Assembly: GCA_018350325.1 (NCBI GenBank)
Contig: JAEVLN010000016.1
Coordinates: 1,860,044 to 1,924,043 of the forward strand
DNA from: Globodera rostochiensis
Taxonomy: Eukaryota > Nematoda > Chromadorea > Rhabditida > Heteroderidae
Length of the DNA: 64,000 bases
Reading direction: 5' to 3'
Under the pieces are notes generated by a model. The model made no database searches. It saw nothing but the letters and a program-made list of their open reading frames with translations, and was not told the DNA's origin. Within the stretch, counting starts at the first letter, position 1. Each line of letters opens with the position of its first letter. The position numbers and the translations under genes were made by a program. Below, in pieces: positions 43,611 to 56,320 of the stretch.

Positions 43611-45987
43611 GTTAATTTTTTCCTCATTTATGATTTGAATTTATTCCAAAAATAAATGATCCCCAAATAAGAAAAGTCAAGTCCAAAACCAAAAAAAAAA
43701 AGGAAAAAAAACCCTTCTCCCCTTCACAGATTCGAAGTGTCTTATCTGAAAAAATAGATAAAAAAACTATCCATCATAAAAATTTTGAATATTAATTGCT
43801 AATTAATTTAAATAGATTATAAAACAATAAAAGGTTAAAAGAAAAGTGTCTTATCTGAAAAAATAGATAAAATTTAAAACTATCCAATCTACTAATAAAC
43901 TAATTATCTTAATTTTATTAAGCGTAAGGAAAAAATAAAGTTATTTTTTTATTACAATATTATGAAAAAGTGATTAAACAAAAAAGTGTGCAAAATGTAA
44001 ACATTATTTGCTTACGTAATAATAAGTAATTAAAACTTTTCAAGTACATTGTATGTCTATTGTAGGGAGTTCCTCAATCAACGCGTTCAGTAAAGTGTTA
44101 TAGCGAAAGATTTAAAATATTAAAAATTTGTTAAAATAATCTATATCATATTTATAATAGAAACTCTAAACACCTTGATTTTTTAAAAAGGGTTCAAATA
44201 CACAATTTAAACAATTCAACGATGATCGAGAAGCCGACTACAGTAATTCAGTTTTTTAAAAATAAAACAAAAATGTATAATCAACACAAATAAAACTTAA
44301 AACGCTATGCCCAGAGTTGCTAATAAAATTTGAAAGCTAATTCAAAAACTGAAATCTCACAACTTATTATAATTGCGAATGATTTGAACATCAAATATTT
44401 GTGGCATTAGTATAAGTGTATAAGCTAAAAGCCAGAAAATTAAAATTTGAATTATTAAGCATTACATTTGCTCAAAGCTAAATAATGAATTAATAGCTGC
44501 TCACAAATAAATCTTTAAAATACTAGTCATCTGGGTTATATGTACGTAATTTGATTTCAGCCCAAGCAAATTTTATGTGTAAATTTTTTTTAAATCAATC
44601 GATCGATTAAATATTTGATTAATAACTCATACATAATGATAATAATCGAAAATAAAATAACTAATTTTTAATAAAATTATTTTATTTTACATTGTGATCT
44701 AATCAAGTGTATATGTAAAATTTAAATGCGGCAACTTCAATTACAATAATTTTTTAAAGACTTTATCATGGCGGGAGTGCAAGCTTTTTTATTATTGAGC
44801 ATTTTGTAACCATGCATTTATTTGTTTTATTTTCCAGAAAAGTTTAATAAACATAACATGTTAATGCGCGTGGCCCCTTCCTCTAAAGAAAACGTTGTTG
44901 CTCAACCGCCTTAATGTGAAAAGGGCAGAGGGGCAACACACCTCAATGCCAATCGTCTGCCAGTTTTTTATTTTTCACACGGCCACTATAATTTTACCGA
45001 AATTACGTAATAGTAACCTTTTATTAAAATTTTTATTTCTTTTTTTATTAAAGTTGATTAAATTTAACTTAAAACCATTATTAATTACTTTAAATTACTG
45101 CCGCTATTTATTTAAAACAATTTTTAGGTCTCTTATTAAAATGAATTTTTTTCAGCCACAGTCAACCATCGAGCCAATAATTTCAAACTAGAATCACATT
45201 CAATTACCGATTACCCAAACAAACAAATTAAATGATCGCCCAAAATTATACAACTTTTATAAATATTTAAAATAAAATGGTAATAATTGGTGAACACAAA
45301 TAATTATTAGTAAAGTTTGAAACCGATGGTTTAAAAATATAAAAAATAACGGCAATAATATTTTAAAGAAAAGATATTGATATACCGATATCTTGAAAGT
45401 ATTACACAATGAGATAAGAAATTTCAGAATTGACTTCAGAATTGAGGAAATAAAAGGCAATAATGTAAAAAAGTTTATTATTATAATTAACAGTCAATAA
45501 TTATTTAAGTACTACGATCAGACGCTGTTGGTTCTTTTCTGTTTTCTACAAGGCTTTACCAGATTCGGAACTTACTTATGCAATAAATAACTGAATTGAA
45601 AATAAATCAAAAATAAGGTTTCATGAAAATATATATTAGATCAAACATTGTAAATTAAAATATGCAAAAATATAAAACGCAGTGACATTGATGTAATTCT
45701 TTATATAGTTAGAAAAATATTAAATACATCAAAATATTTTAAAATAAGCAAAAATAATAAAAAGGATGACAACATTAATATTAATAAGGGTTTAAAACAA
45801 TTGGTTTTAAAAAATTAATAAAAATATAAACTTTCCTCCATCAGAAAAAACCAATAATTATCTCTACCGAAAACTAGTAAAAATTGCTTCAACGGGAAAT
45901 AAATAAATATGTAAAAAAAACTTAATTTTTTGTTTACGATAATTAATAAATTGATAATCAAATGTTAAATTCAATAATAAAATTTGA
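43611..45987. other. AT-rich; a local duplication
   Basis: GTGTCTTATCTGAAAAAATA occurs at 43735 and 43846 with shared neighbouring bases, and a weaker relative lies at about 50870. A short ATG frame at 44769 (MAGVQAFLLLSIL) precedes GTAACC, and a GC-rich island at 44862-44965 is open on both strands. Confidence 0.35.
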
Positions 45988-46400
45988 AATTTAATTGGAA
46001 TTTTTTTATCAGATTTTTAAGCGCTTATTCATAGCAAATGGAAGGAAATACTCATTAAATCAGTATAATTAGCTCAATAATTTTTTTTAAAATGACCAAA
46101 CTTTATATTAAATTATGGCTTAAATTATTTCCTAAATTTAATTGGAATTTTTTATAAGATTTTTAAGCGCTTATTCATTTCAAATTAAAGTATTAAATCG
46201 CTATAATTACGCTCAATAATTTTTTTTAAATGACCACACTTTATATTAAATTAAATTATTTCCTAAATTTAATTGGTATTTTTTATAAGATTTTTAAGCG
46301 CTTATTCATATTAAATTATGGATTAAATTATTTCCTAAATTAATTAGATTTTTAATCAGATTTTTAAGCGCTTATTCATTGAAAATGGAAAGAAATAATC
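45988..46400. repeat. tandem repeat with AAGCGCTT palindrome
   Basis: Four units starting at about 45988, 46134, 46265 and 46337, each carrying ATTTTTAAGCGCTTATTCAT. Units shorten from 146 to 131 to 72 bp through internal deletions, and share TAATTTTTTTTAAA, GACCA.ACTTTATATTAAA and TTATTTCCTAAATT. Confidence 0.8.
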
Positions 46401-46997
46401 ATACTACAAATACGCGCAACTCCTCTCGGGCGCCAGCCCCCAAAAGAATAATTTTTTAACGAAAATTTTTTCATTATAAATTTAAAATTAATAAAATTAT
46501 GAATAGCAAATCTGAATTTTTTATTTAAAAATCAAAAAATAATAAAGATCGTAAAATGAATATCAAAGAAAAACATATTAAAAGTTAAAATATATGAATA
46601 AAGAAACCAAAATAAAAACAAAAGCAATCACACAATTTATAAAAAAAATTGTAAAATAAACCATTATACATCTTCAATGTTGAACGAATTGATCGTGCCT
46701 TTAGTTTAATTATTATTATTATATAGATTATTTATGCAAATGATATGTTTTAATTTAATAATGTTGAATGAAAGACAATGCTTTTTCTATACTTATTTTC
46801 AATAAATTAACAGTTAGTTATGATTTTCCAATGCGATCAGCCTTTGGAATTCCGTTTTGTTCTCCAGCGGCAGCCAAATTGTTTAAATAACGATAAAAAT
46901 GTAAAATATTTTATATATTTATTTAAAAAGGAATTTTTGGTGTTTTCTATATATTTAAATACTCAACACATAGGGACACGGTTCGATTTCACTACTT
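46401..46997. other. AT-rich, nothing recognised
   Basis: No supported feature. A GC-rich scrap at 46425-46440 is too short to interpret. Confidence 0.45.
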
Positions 46998-47145
46998 GCC
47001 ATCAAATTACTTTATTTAACATTAGACAATGTAATTAATAACTATTTGTCATACAATATTAACATTTAGATAATTTTTGAGCTTTCCGCAAGCTTTTTAA
47101 ATAAAACAATGTAATTTTAATTACCGCGTTTTTCAATATCAATCC
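46998..47145 (-). pseudogene. degraded third copy of the 18/27-kb gene end
   Basis: Matches 26907-27131 in the same orientation (TGCCATCAAATTACTTTATT; ATTACCGCGTTTTTCAAT) with about 100 bp deleted, including the acceptor and start of the last exon. Its coding potential is lost. A still fainter relative lies at about 54539-54597. Confidence 0.65.
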
Positions 47146-49995
47146 GTTGAATACAAAAATTTGCATTATCTTTTTAAATTAAAAAGTTTAAATTTTTTTT
47201 AGCTCCATTTGAGTAAGCTTAGCGCCTTTTAATTTATGTTTTTATAAATTCCAAAGCATGACATCAGCTCTGCTTAATAGGGCAAAATAATATATTAGCA
47301 ACCTGTTTTGTAAGTTTTTTTTTCAAAAAAATAGACAATATTTAATTTATTATAATATACATATTATCATTTAATGGAATGATAATAATAAAAAAAGCAG
47401 ATTTATTCTACTCAGACAAAAAAAAAACCAACAAGGCACAAGAATATTAAAATATCAAAGAAAAAGACCGAATGAAATTTATACAGTTTTGTTCTAAACA
47501 ATTTTCATCAAAAATTCAAGACTTGACTCGAATTAATGCATTGAGGCCATAATATTTATTTTATGATGCTTTCAAGATAATTTGATATTAAAGTCAGTTA
47601 ATTTAAATAACTAAGCAAATAATTAATCTTTCTTAATGCAAAAAAATACAATTTTTCAATTGTATGCACAATATTAATAAGAAGAATAAAAAGCAATAAT
47701 TTATGATTTTCAATATTCATTTAATAGCTTATTTATGTGGGTTTAAAAATTATTGATGCACTAACAATTGTAAATGTATCAACATTTTGTAGTATTTTTT
47801 AAATTTTTTACTGCAATTCGGTCGACTTCAGGTATTGCTCAGTTCTGTCATTTTAAAAGACAGTATAATATTATTGACAATTAAAGGATGTTTCAACATT
47901 TTTCTTTTTGTTAATTTTTTGATTTAGAAACCAAAATGTATAATTTTTTTATTAAAGATTATTTAATTAAAATACATATGTGAGTGTTGTTTCGAGGTTG
48001 CATATCATTTATTTCTATTGTAGTTTTTCTGTGTTATTTTTATTGGCAATAATTTAATTTTTTAATTATTATCTTATTACCGCACGTCATGTTAGTTTTT
48101 TGTTTTTGAGAATTTAACATTTATGAATTTTGTGAATATATGCATGATTAAACTAAAAGTAAATCAAATTTGCGAAATTTATTCCAGTTTCATCATTAAT
48201 ATGTCTGTTAATAGTATTGACTAATTTCTGCTAAAACGTAAAAAATTGCTCCAAAATCATATCTCGCACAAGTGACAGACAACTGATGTTGCGCGAAAGA
48301 ACCGTATCGTGGTGACCCCTTGAGTGTTTGTGATTACACCAAGTGGACGATGAGCACACTGAATTAAATACTAAAAGTTTAATGTTTCTTAGGGTTTCTA
48401 CCAATTTATTTCGTTACATTTGTATTCATTAAGGCCCACACAACTGACAAATGGAACAATGAATTTATTAATTTTCTACCGTGTAAATATTTTTGCTATA
48501 ATCATAGGTATGAATATATCATTTTTTAAATAAGCACCAAGAATTTAAACAGCGTGTACGATGGGTAGAGCTCCACATACAGTCAATAAATTTGTATCTT
48601 TAATGTTTTTAGTATTTTTTTATAATAATAATTTGGAAAATTTAGAATTTTTAATCACTTTTTATTTTATAAAAAACTAATATTCAATTTAATTTCAAAA
48701 AATAAGTAACATATCATTGATTATGAACGATTTTAATTTTAAAAATTTAGATAAAAATGTATTGTTTTTATAACTACCTATTCCATGTTTTAGGCGCTAA
48801 GATTATAATAAATGTTCTACCATGTCTTGTCTTTTTATTTTTTTCGTCGTATTGTAATAAACCTAAACAATAATAATTAGTAATAGATTGCATTTAAACC
48901 AAACTAATACATTCTTTAACTCTTGAGCTATTCTTTTTTTTTCTTGTCTTTGTTTTTGATCTGTTCTTCGAAACGCATTGTATTATATTTGAAAAAACAA
49001 AAAGCGGAATAATTTAATTAATTTAGAACGAGTTGCTCGAAATAGGTCGAAGTAATGCAAAAATAAATAGAATTGAGAACCTAATTAATTATATATATAT
49101 ATAGGGATTATTAATAATAACCTATTAAAGTTCATATGAAAAACACGAATTCAGTACAAACAAAGTTAGTTATATTTTAAATACAAAAACGAAATGTTCA
49201 GCACAAATATCAAAAATTTAGTCTTGGAGACACTCGATGAATGCATCATGCGAGAGATCAGTTATAAACTGCAAAATTTAGAAACAAATTCTACAAAAAC
49301 TAATTCGTTATAGACGCAAAATATTTCATTTATAAATTATTATAAATTAAATGTTATTTATTAGCTTTATTCAACAAAATCAATTTGTTATAGAAAAATT
49401 ACATTAAAAAAGGCGAGGTCCACTCTGTGGACTACAATTTAATATAATAATAGAAAAATAAACGTTGCACTAACTGATAAATACTAAAGTGAATTAATTT
49501 GCTCATCTTAAACAAACTGATGTGTTACCTATTTATATAAAATAAAAAATTGAAAATCAAGATCAAAATTTGAACTTTAAAACAAATTTGTGAATATACA
49601 ACCCAAGTAAATGAAAATATTATAAATTCCAAAACATAATTCAAAAAATCAATAACCATTTTAAACCTAAACAAAATTAAAAATTTTTTACATATATTGA
49701 AACAAACATCCGACAAACGATCGTTTATTTTGTGAACTACATGCCTTCTTACGATCAACGGGTTTTAATTTAGTTATGTTGTCTAATAAAGAAAGATAAT
49801 ATGAAAAGTAACGAAAAAGCTTACCAAGACAATTTTAGTAGTCTGCCACATAATTCCAAATATCTGTCAAAATTAGCCAAACTGCTTATATTATAAAACA
49901 ACATTTTTTGCCACATCAAATAAGTTAACTTGTTAATTCATAAAAAAAATATTTTGTAAAACCAAAACGTGCAAAGCACTACCTTTAATACTCCG
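47146..49995. other. AT-rich; no firm gene
   Basis: A plus-strand coding-like segment at 48230-48305 (RTSDRQLMLRERTVS before a GTGACC) lacks an acceptor. Otherwise A/T runs. Confidence 0.35.
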
Positions 49996-50154
49996 ATGGC
50001 AAGTTATCTGCGTCAAAGCTACCTAGACTACGTCCCTGGGACAGCACCCATCGAAGCGCCATCGTGTTAGCCTAATCTACAGACACAGCTCTGGGCGCGA
50101 AGACACGATTGGTATGGATGCATCGATGCGAAAAAATTTAACAATGAATTGTAA
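49996..50154 (+). pseudogene. ORF interrupted by one TAG
   Basis: ATG at 49996 opens MASYLRQSYLDYVPGTAPIE and on to PSC, then TAG at 50068, after which the same frame continues 27 codons (TQLWARRHDWYGCID) to TAA at 50152. The whole interval is GC-rich relative to the flanks. It looks like one coding segment with a point nonsense mutation. The opposite strand is also open from an ATG in the left half, so strand is not certain. Confidence 0.35.
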
Positions 50155-50473
50155 ATTCAAATATATATGTATAAATAGCTTTATGATTTTTTTCTTAAAA
50201 GCATTATAGTTTAAACATGCATATGTTAAATTTTATAATTTATAAACATATAAAATTTGGTTTAATATTTTAAAAAATCAAATAAATTTTTGAAAAAACA
50301 ATATGGCGCTAAAATATACGGCATTATGCTATAACAGACAAAAAGATAAAGCAGAAACCAAAGCATAACCTATCTATTTATCAAGACTTTGTATTTTGAT
50401 TTAAAACAAAGAATAATTGTATTGAAAATGATAAAAACAGTTTAATCAGCGAGAAAAAAAGCTTAAATTAAAG
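50155..50473. other. AT-rich, nothing recognised
   Basis: No feature seen. Confidence 0.5.
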
Positions 50474-50524
50474 TGACTCTACCCAAAAATCATATGATTG
50501 ACCCGATGGCCGCTAGATCTGATA
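50474..50524 (+). CDS. candidate 51-nt exon
   Basis: After TTAAATTAAAG, two bases then 16 codons (TLPKNHMIDPMAARSD) and one base before a strong GTGAGT donor. Short, but the donor is close to ideal. An internal ATG could also be a start. Confidence 0.35.
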
Positions 50525-51405
50525 GTGAGTGAAGGGTTTCATTAAAATCAATGAATAATTATTCGCTTGATTTAATTATTTATTACACCCTAAAATACGT
50601 ATAATTTTGTTGAAGATGCAAAAAAACTCATCAATATTTAATTTAAAAATTTTTTAATAAATATTATGAAACTATAATAGATAATGGATAATGACTAGTG
50701 CTAGGATTTTTAGGTTCGATCTAAAATAGGTGAGAAAAAAAAGAAGCCAAAATAGGTACCAAAAACTGGGATCATAAGTAATAGGTGCGAAAAAATGCGT
50801 GTAACGGGATTTAAACGATTGTGATCAAAAATAGTTTTGCAAATGCAAAAATCCAAAAAGAATAGCGCATTAATCTGAAAAAAATAGTTAAAATTTAAAG
50901 CGAATCAATTCACTAATAAACTAATTAACTTAATTTTGAAGTTAAAATAAATTACTTAAATAAAAAAAAAAATTTTTTTTTTTGTTTTGTTTAATTTGTT
51001 TGTATCCGCTGCAATTAATGGTATTGAAAATTTGTTCATTTTAGTTTAAGGCATTTTTTGAACGTATTCCAACAAGTGTTCGTTTTGTTCTTTCTTAAAC
51101 GGCTTTTTCCAAAATGAAATATTAACCTGCTCTATTCCAAAATTTTTTAAATTTGCGTGTGATTATTGATTTAGAAAAATTATTTAACAAATGTTTAAAT
51201 TTTATTAAATTTTGTATTAATACTTTTTTTATTTTAAAAGTTTTAAAATAATTTTATTTAAATCATCCATTTACGCTTTTATATTTAAATCCTTTTTTAT
51301 AATATTATTACTTCTTTTTCTGGGTATGTAATCGATTGTATTCTGCTGGGGTCCAATTTCTTTAAAAAAAGAATTAACTGGTTTCAATTATTTTATTTTT
51401 TTAAT
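50525..51405. other. AT-rich; weak relative of the 43.8-kb repeat
   Basis: 50866-50935 shares TCTGAAAAAA.ATAG.TAAAATT and ACTAATAAACTAATTA with 43850-43910. Confidence 0.4.
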
Positions 51406-51546
51406 ATGCCCTTTTATTCAAATAGTTCAAATCCTTGTTCGCCGCGTTATATGCCGGCCCAAACATCCTCCCCTTGTTCTTTCGCTGGCGGGTGTTTGAT
51501 GCAATTTAATTATTGCATGTCTAAAACCTTAAATGATATTAACTAA
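51406..51546 (+). CDS. small ORF, Cys/Ser/Pro-rich
   Basis: 46 codons with their own ATG, including NPCSPRYMPAQTSSPCSF and four cysteines in all, ending TAA at 51544. It coincides with a clear GC-rich island (51430-51500). A second frame (LVRRVICRPKHPPLVLSLA) ends at a possible GTGTTT donor, so the frame is not certain. Confidence 0.35.
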   Translation: MPFYSNSSNPCSPRYMPAQTSSPCSFAGGCLMQFNYCMSKTLNDIN

Positions 51547-52471
51547 AAAATGTTAACTTCAAAATAATGCCGGTGTAATTTCATTAAAAACCATTACATC
51601 CAAGTGTGGTTTATTTTTTTGTAACGGCTATTATTTTATCTCAAGCGAGGAGCTGAACATTGTTAATTACCTAATTTTTATATCTGTTTTAATTTCCAAT
51701 TTTTAATTACATATTTTATGGAATCTTTACTTTTGTTTTGCATTAATACATTTTCAATGTTTGAGTCATTAAATTTTTTTCTTTTAATACTTTGAGTTCA
51801 TTTTAATTTTCTTCCCTCAGTTACCGAATTAATTATATACATTATAAACTTGAAAGCTATTATTTATGATATCCTCGTGCTAATTACATCAAAACGTGAT
51901 TATTTTGCTGCTTCTTTTGAGATGAATTAATAATAATTGCAAAATAAAAATATGCCCACAAATATAAATGTGACAAACGATTAAAACCCTTGGGTTTATT
52001 GAATATAAAAAAGAGACCATAAATCTAAATGCAAAAACAAATTTGTGATGTTTTTAAGTTTAAATCAATTTTAATTTTGATTTCAAAGATGTGAAAGCAT
52101 TAGCCTAACAGGGCACTACTTTTAAAATTTGTTTGAATTGTTTTTCGTCATATATAGAAGATCAAAAAATCATTAATTGTTTCAACATCTATTACAAATT
52201 GCCGATGTTAAAGAATGTCATCAAAAATGTAATTATAGGTGCAAGTACTCCTAAAGACAAATTCAAAAAATCAATAATTAAGTTTAACACAATCTCTATT
52301 TTAATATCATAAGAAAAAAACCCATAGCTGGGTCTAGCATAAGTGCTTGCATTCTCGCATTATTGGCGCACCTTTTAAAATTACTCAAATATTTATTTTA
52401 TAGTGCAAATAAAAAACAATAATAAATTTTAACAACAAAAAGAATTCTTGCCAATCAAATATTAATTTCAG
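51547..52471. other. AT-rich, nothing recognised
   Basis: No supported feature. Confidence 0.5.
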
Positions 52472-52512
52472 ACGGAAAAAAAGATGCTGAAGACTGCCCC
52501 ACCATAACTACA
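52472..52512 (+). CDS. candidate 41-nt exon
   Basis: Excellent acceptor (ATTAATTTCAG) and good donor (ACTACA|GTATGA). Two bases plus 13 codons, GKKDAEDCPTITT. Both splice signals and the local GC rise agree. Partners unknown. Confidence 0.4.
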
Positions 52513-53416
52513 GTATGATCACAAAGACCGGCCGTAGACTATTTTGTTTAAATTCGTCATTTTCTGTGCTTGCAAAAATTACAAGCTTCTGCATTAGTAT
52601 CCCGACAGTGCTATATTGCAGAACAGTATTGATATTACTCCAGTTATTGTTCTTGTCATAGCGGATTGAATACCCAACTTCTTTACCAAGCTTAAGACAA
52701 TCGGGAAATTAGAATTTTATTTTATTTTATTACCACAACATCCATCTCTTCCGCAACCCTGAAATTAAATTATAATTTAAGTATTTGTGGCACTTTTCTA
52801 CATTATATGGGGAATTTTTTATTTAAGTGATTTTAATTTTTGTCAAACTTTGAGTTGGCCAAATTATATTACACAGTTACAATTTATAGTGAACAATTTT
52901 AATGAGAGTAACGCATATGTTTTGCATGTCGTGCTTATTACCTTGTCTTTTCTAATAATATTTATCTAATTTAAGTCTTTTTATTTATATTTTTAATTAT
53001 AACTTTTATATTTGATGTTAATTGTAAAGAAATGTAGTCTCTAATTAGTTGCTATTTTATACAAATTAATATTTAAGAAATTCGATTAAAAAGTTTTGGC
53101 GACGAAACATTACGTCTTAAATAAGAAGATATACTCACATCAAATCCCAAATAAATATTAATAATGATAAATATCTAATATGATGTAAAATAGAATAATT
53201 GTCGTCACTTGCATATGCAAAATAATTCAAACACAAACAAATGACTAAATTCTGGTGTTACACTTAAATAAATAAAACTAAAATAATTTTATTATGGGGA
53301 AATTATTGTTTTAAAAATTGTACGTAAAATAATTATTAGTAAATTTATTTCTTGTCATTGTTTACTTTCAACATATTTTCTGATTTAAAAATCGACTTCC
53401 ATTGTTTATTTTTAAC
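52513..53416. other. AT-rich, nothing firm
   Basis: A 60-codon open frame at 52787 is Phe/Ile/Leu-rich, typical of AT-rich noise. Confidence 0.45.
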
Positions 53417-53483
53417 CTTGATAGAATGGGTTATTGCTACGACCGTGACTTTTCCCAGTGGATCACGCCGTTTGAGCCAGATG
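53417..53483 (-). CDS. candidate internal exon
   Basis: Acceptor ATAATATTAATAG and donor TATCAAG|GTTAAA on the minus strand, one base plus 22 codons, IWLKRRDPLGKVTVVAITHS. The basic-then-beta pattern is convincing protein. The plus strand also reads MGYCYDRDFSQWITPF from an ATG at 53426, so strand is favoured rather than proven. Confidence 0.45.
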
Positions 53484-54288
53484 CTATTAATATATTATAA
53501 ATTTTATTAAATAGACCATTTATGTGGCTTAATTCTGTTTTTTTCTGAGTAAGGCAATACAAATATTCTATTTGCTGCTTACACTTTAATTTTTATTAAA
53601 TGATACTTTTTGGTATAATGTGTGATTTTTTTAAATTTAAACATAACGCAAATCAAATTCTTATCAATCGTAATGATTCAAAAATAAATATATGAAGAAG
53701 AAAACAGAAATAAAATATTTTTGAGCGCCTGAGAGTGATTATTTGAGTAACAATTTTTAATAATTTTATTTATTTTTAATGCAAGTAAATAATTTTGACT
53801 ATCCCCGGTTGGGTTTTTTTAATGGCAACGACGTACTAACCATTTTTATGAGTTCGTCAATGTAGTTATTGAGTTAAAGTGTATTAATATGCACAAAATT
53901 AATCGCAGCTAAATAACATTTTGATTAAACGTAAAATTTTTGTTTTTACTTTAAGCGCCAACTGAGTTTAAAATACATTTATAAATTTTTATGCAAAACA
54001 TTTATTTGTTTACCAATATTTTAAGCGTTATTCATATTCTATAAATTTATGTTGAATAAAAAAAACTATATAATTTTTATTAGAATAATTTTATTTAATT
54101 AATTTTGCCCATATTTTTACCTTTTTGGCCGTTTAAACCCCGACAACTCTTGCAGCTACAATTTATTTGTAGCTATTTTTTAAATAAATTTTCGTTGCAA
54201 AGATACAAGCTAATTTAGAACTTTTTAATTTATAAATATATTTAAATTACCCGCCCTGAATCCTCAATTTTTATATATTTTTTTATAG
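53484..54288. other. AT-rich, nothing firm
   Basis: An island at 53790-53860 is open on both strands. Nothing else. Confidence 0.4.
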
Positions 54289-54397
54289 GAAGGAGATAGG
54301 CCCGCTTCATGGCCTCGCTGCATGTGTTGATTTATGGTGCGCCCAGAAAAAGTTACAAAAAGACTACAAAATTTTAATATTTATAAAAAGTATTTAA
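54289..54397 (+). CDS. candidate terminal exon
   Basis: A long pyrimidine tract ending TTTTTTATAG leads into one base plus 35 codons and TAA: KEIGPLHGLAACVDLWCAQK followed by a Lys/Ile-rich end. The acceptor is among the best in the window and the other frames are closed early. Function unknown. Confidence 0.5.
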
Positions 54398-54766
54398 AAA
54401 TAATTGTTTGTTTTTTGATATTATTATATTTGTATTCAGCTGTTGCCCTATAGATCACATTTCTTATGATTAGGACGTGGTTAATTAGATTTTATTTAAT
54501 GTTGCTCAAAAGCCGAAAAATTTAATTGACATTTTATAATTACCGCATTTAAAATTGTTTTGGTTAATTTAAATATACAAATTTGTTGTGCATAGCGTTG
54601 TTATTTTTATTTTATTATAATTTTTGGTGTTGATTAATTATAATTTAATTTTATGTTCTTGTATTTGTATGCCATTTTAGAGATTTATTTTGATAACGAT
54701 ATTTTTTTGACTATTTTGTTCAAAATGCGTTTTAATATTTAAATATTGCAGGTATTACTGCTTAGC
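54398..54766. other. AT-rich; faint repeat copy
   Basis: 54539-54597 weakly matches the exon-end segment of the 18/27/47-kb repeat (TAATTACCGC, then ACAAATTTGTTGT). Confidence 0.4.
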
Positions 54767-54883
54767 ATGTTCAAGTTTCGAATATGCGCCGAAGGGCTTA
54801 GCTATGGTGCTTCTTTTTGTAAGCCGGCTTGGCATTGCTTAAAAAAAGCTTTAAACAAGAGATGCCGTAAAAATTTTAAATAA
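54767..54883 (+). CDS. small Cys-rich basic ORF or terminal exon
   Basis: 38 codons from ATG at 54767 to TAA, with FRICAEGLSYGASFCKPAWH and KRCRKNF; cysteines at 7, 18, 24 and 33 (CX10CX5CX8C). It lies one base after a CTTAG acceptor, so it may be a last exon. No signal peptide is visible. Composition is clearly unlike the flanks. Confidence 0.45.
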   Translation: MFKFRICAEGLSYGASFCKPAWHCLKKALNKRCRKNFK

Positions 54884-55070
54884 GTACACGCAAAGAATAA
54901 AATTTAGGGTTTAATGTTTAAAATGAAATTCGGCCAAAGAAGAATGGAAATAAAAAAAGATGATTAAAAATGCTTTAAAAACATTCATTGTTTTTCAAAT
55001 CAAAAAAAATATTAAAAATTAAACGACCAGCGCGGTCACGGTCAGAACCATCAGCGTAAGATCATGTTCT
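54884..55070. other. AT-rich, nothing recognised
   Basis: The right end (55020-55070) becomes GC-richer next to the following item. Confidence 0.4.
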
Positions 55071-55130
55071 TTAAAAAGAAGCAACTTCACCTTCAATGGC
55101 TTTCTCTAAACGGTCGGCTATAAACCGCAT
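55071..55130 (-). CDS. short coding-like segment
   Basis: Minus-strand ATG at 55130 opens MRFIADRLEKAIEGEVASF then TAA. A GTGAAG donor within it (after ATTGAAG) could make it part of an exon. The sequence is strongly protein-like but only 19 codons. Confidence 0.3.
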   Translation of the reverse strand: MRFIADRLEKAIEGEVASF

Positions 55131-55461
55131 GTAATGGGATTACATTTACACGATGATGCAAACAAAAATAAACATCATTCAAATGTTAAAAAATGAAACA
55201 AAATACAAATTAAGATAAAAACGTAACTAAACCTTAAAAGATAAAAAGCGATAAAATCTATGGAAGGAAAACATTAAATTAAACAAAAAATTAATTGAAT
55301 CAGAGTTAATGAATCGTTTCCCACAAACATAGATTTTATTTATAGTGGTAAAAGATATTAATTCAAAAAATGTAATAATTCTCTTTTCAGATAATTTCAA
55401 CTTACAATAAAATCCAAATTGCGGGTAAATAACATAAATTTAATAATCTGGCACTTTACCA

Positions 55462-55548
55462 ATGGCCAATTATGGTTGTGCAACAGGTCAAACAGTGCCA
55501 ATGGCATTATCAACAGTCCCACAAGTAATCTGTGCCATTTTAGAATAA
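55462..55548 (+). CDS. small ORF, 28 aa
   Basis: ATG at 55462, NYGCATGQTVPMALSTVPQV within, TAA at 55546. Balanced composition. A GTAATC donor after CCACAA could make it a first exon. Confidence 0.3.
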   Translation: MANYGCATGQTVPMALSTVPQVICAILE

Positions 55549-56169
55549 ATTATAAACAATTTTTCATAAAAATTTAATATAAAAAAACATATTTAAAAGA
55601 AGGAACCATAATAAGCAATAAAAAAAATAATAAAAACTTTAAAAATAATATAAAACATGATTTTTTTCCTATTTTAATGAGGGAAATACAGCAGATATAA
55701 TTAAATAAGATTTTAAAGTTAACAAAACAAAATTTTAAACTGAAGACTGTATCATTGGCTGAATTAAAAATTGTTTGATAAAAATATTGAGGAATAAAGC
55801 ATAAATAATAATGAACAAAAATGTTTTCACTACAAGAACTTTGTGTTGAAAATTTTTACAAAATTAAAAATATATAAATTTACAAATTTTATGAATGACA
55901 AATTTCTTTCAACGTATCGATCAACAAATGAATCCCAAAGCAATTTTTGAACGTAACGTTAAGGCCATAATGCAGAAAATAAACGTATATAAGAAAAAAT
56001 TTCCCAAAACATTTATGCTCGCCCTTTGGAAAACAAGAAAATTGTGTATTTCATCATCGACAACCAAGGCAAACACAGTTCACGACACGTCAAGGAAGAG
56101 AAAGAGAGAATAAAATACTTCATTTTTAACATGAAGTGGAATAATTTTGATAAAAGTTAATAAATTATA
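55549..56169. other. AT-rich with two overlapping open frames
   Basis: 55895-56113 is open for 72 codons from ATG and ends with a basic RKRKRE. A second frame over 55990-56160 (IYARPLENKKIVYFIIDNQG) is more protein-like but has a TAA upstream. Possibly a frameshifted remnant. Confidence 0.35.
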
Positions 56170-56320
56170 AAAAATAACCAATAAGATAATTGCCCGTTAA
56201 AACAAATTTAACACCGGATCCTACAAAGACACCGCACGAATTTTTTGAAACCGATTAAAAAGATGAAAATAAAATATAAATTATTATTTAACATTTGTTT
56301 AATTGCTTAATATTTACTTA
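56170..56320. repeat. dispersed repeat, copy 2
   Basis: Direct relative of 15920-16050 (AAAACAAATTTAACACCGGA; CTACAAAGACACCGCA; GTTTAATTGCTTAATATT). Confidence 0.7.
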
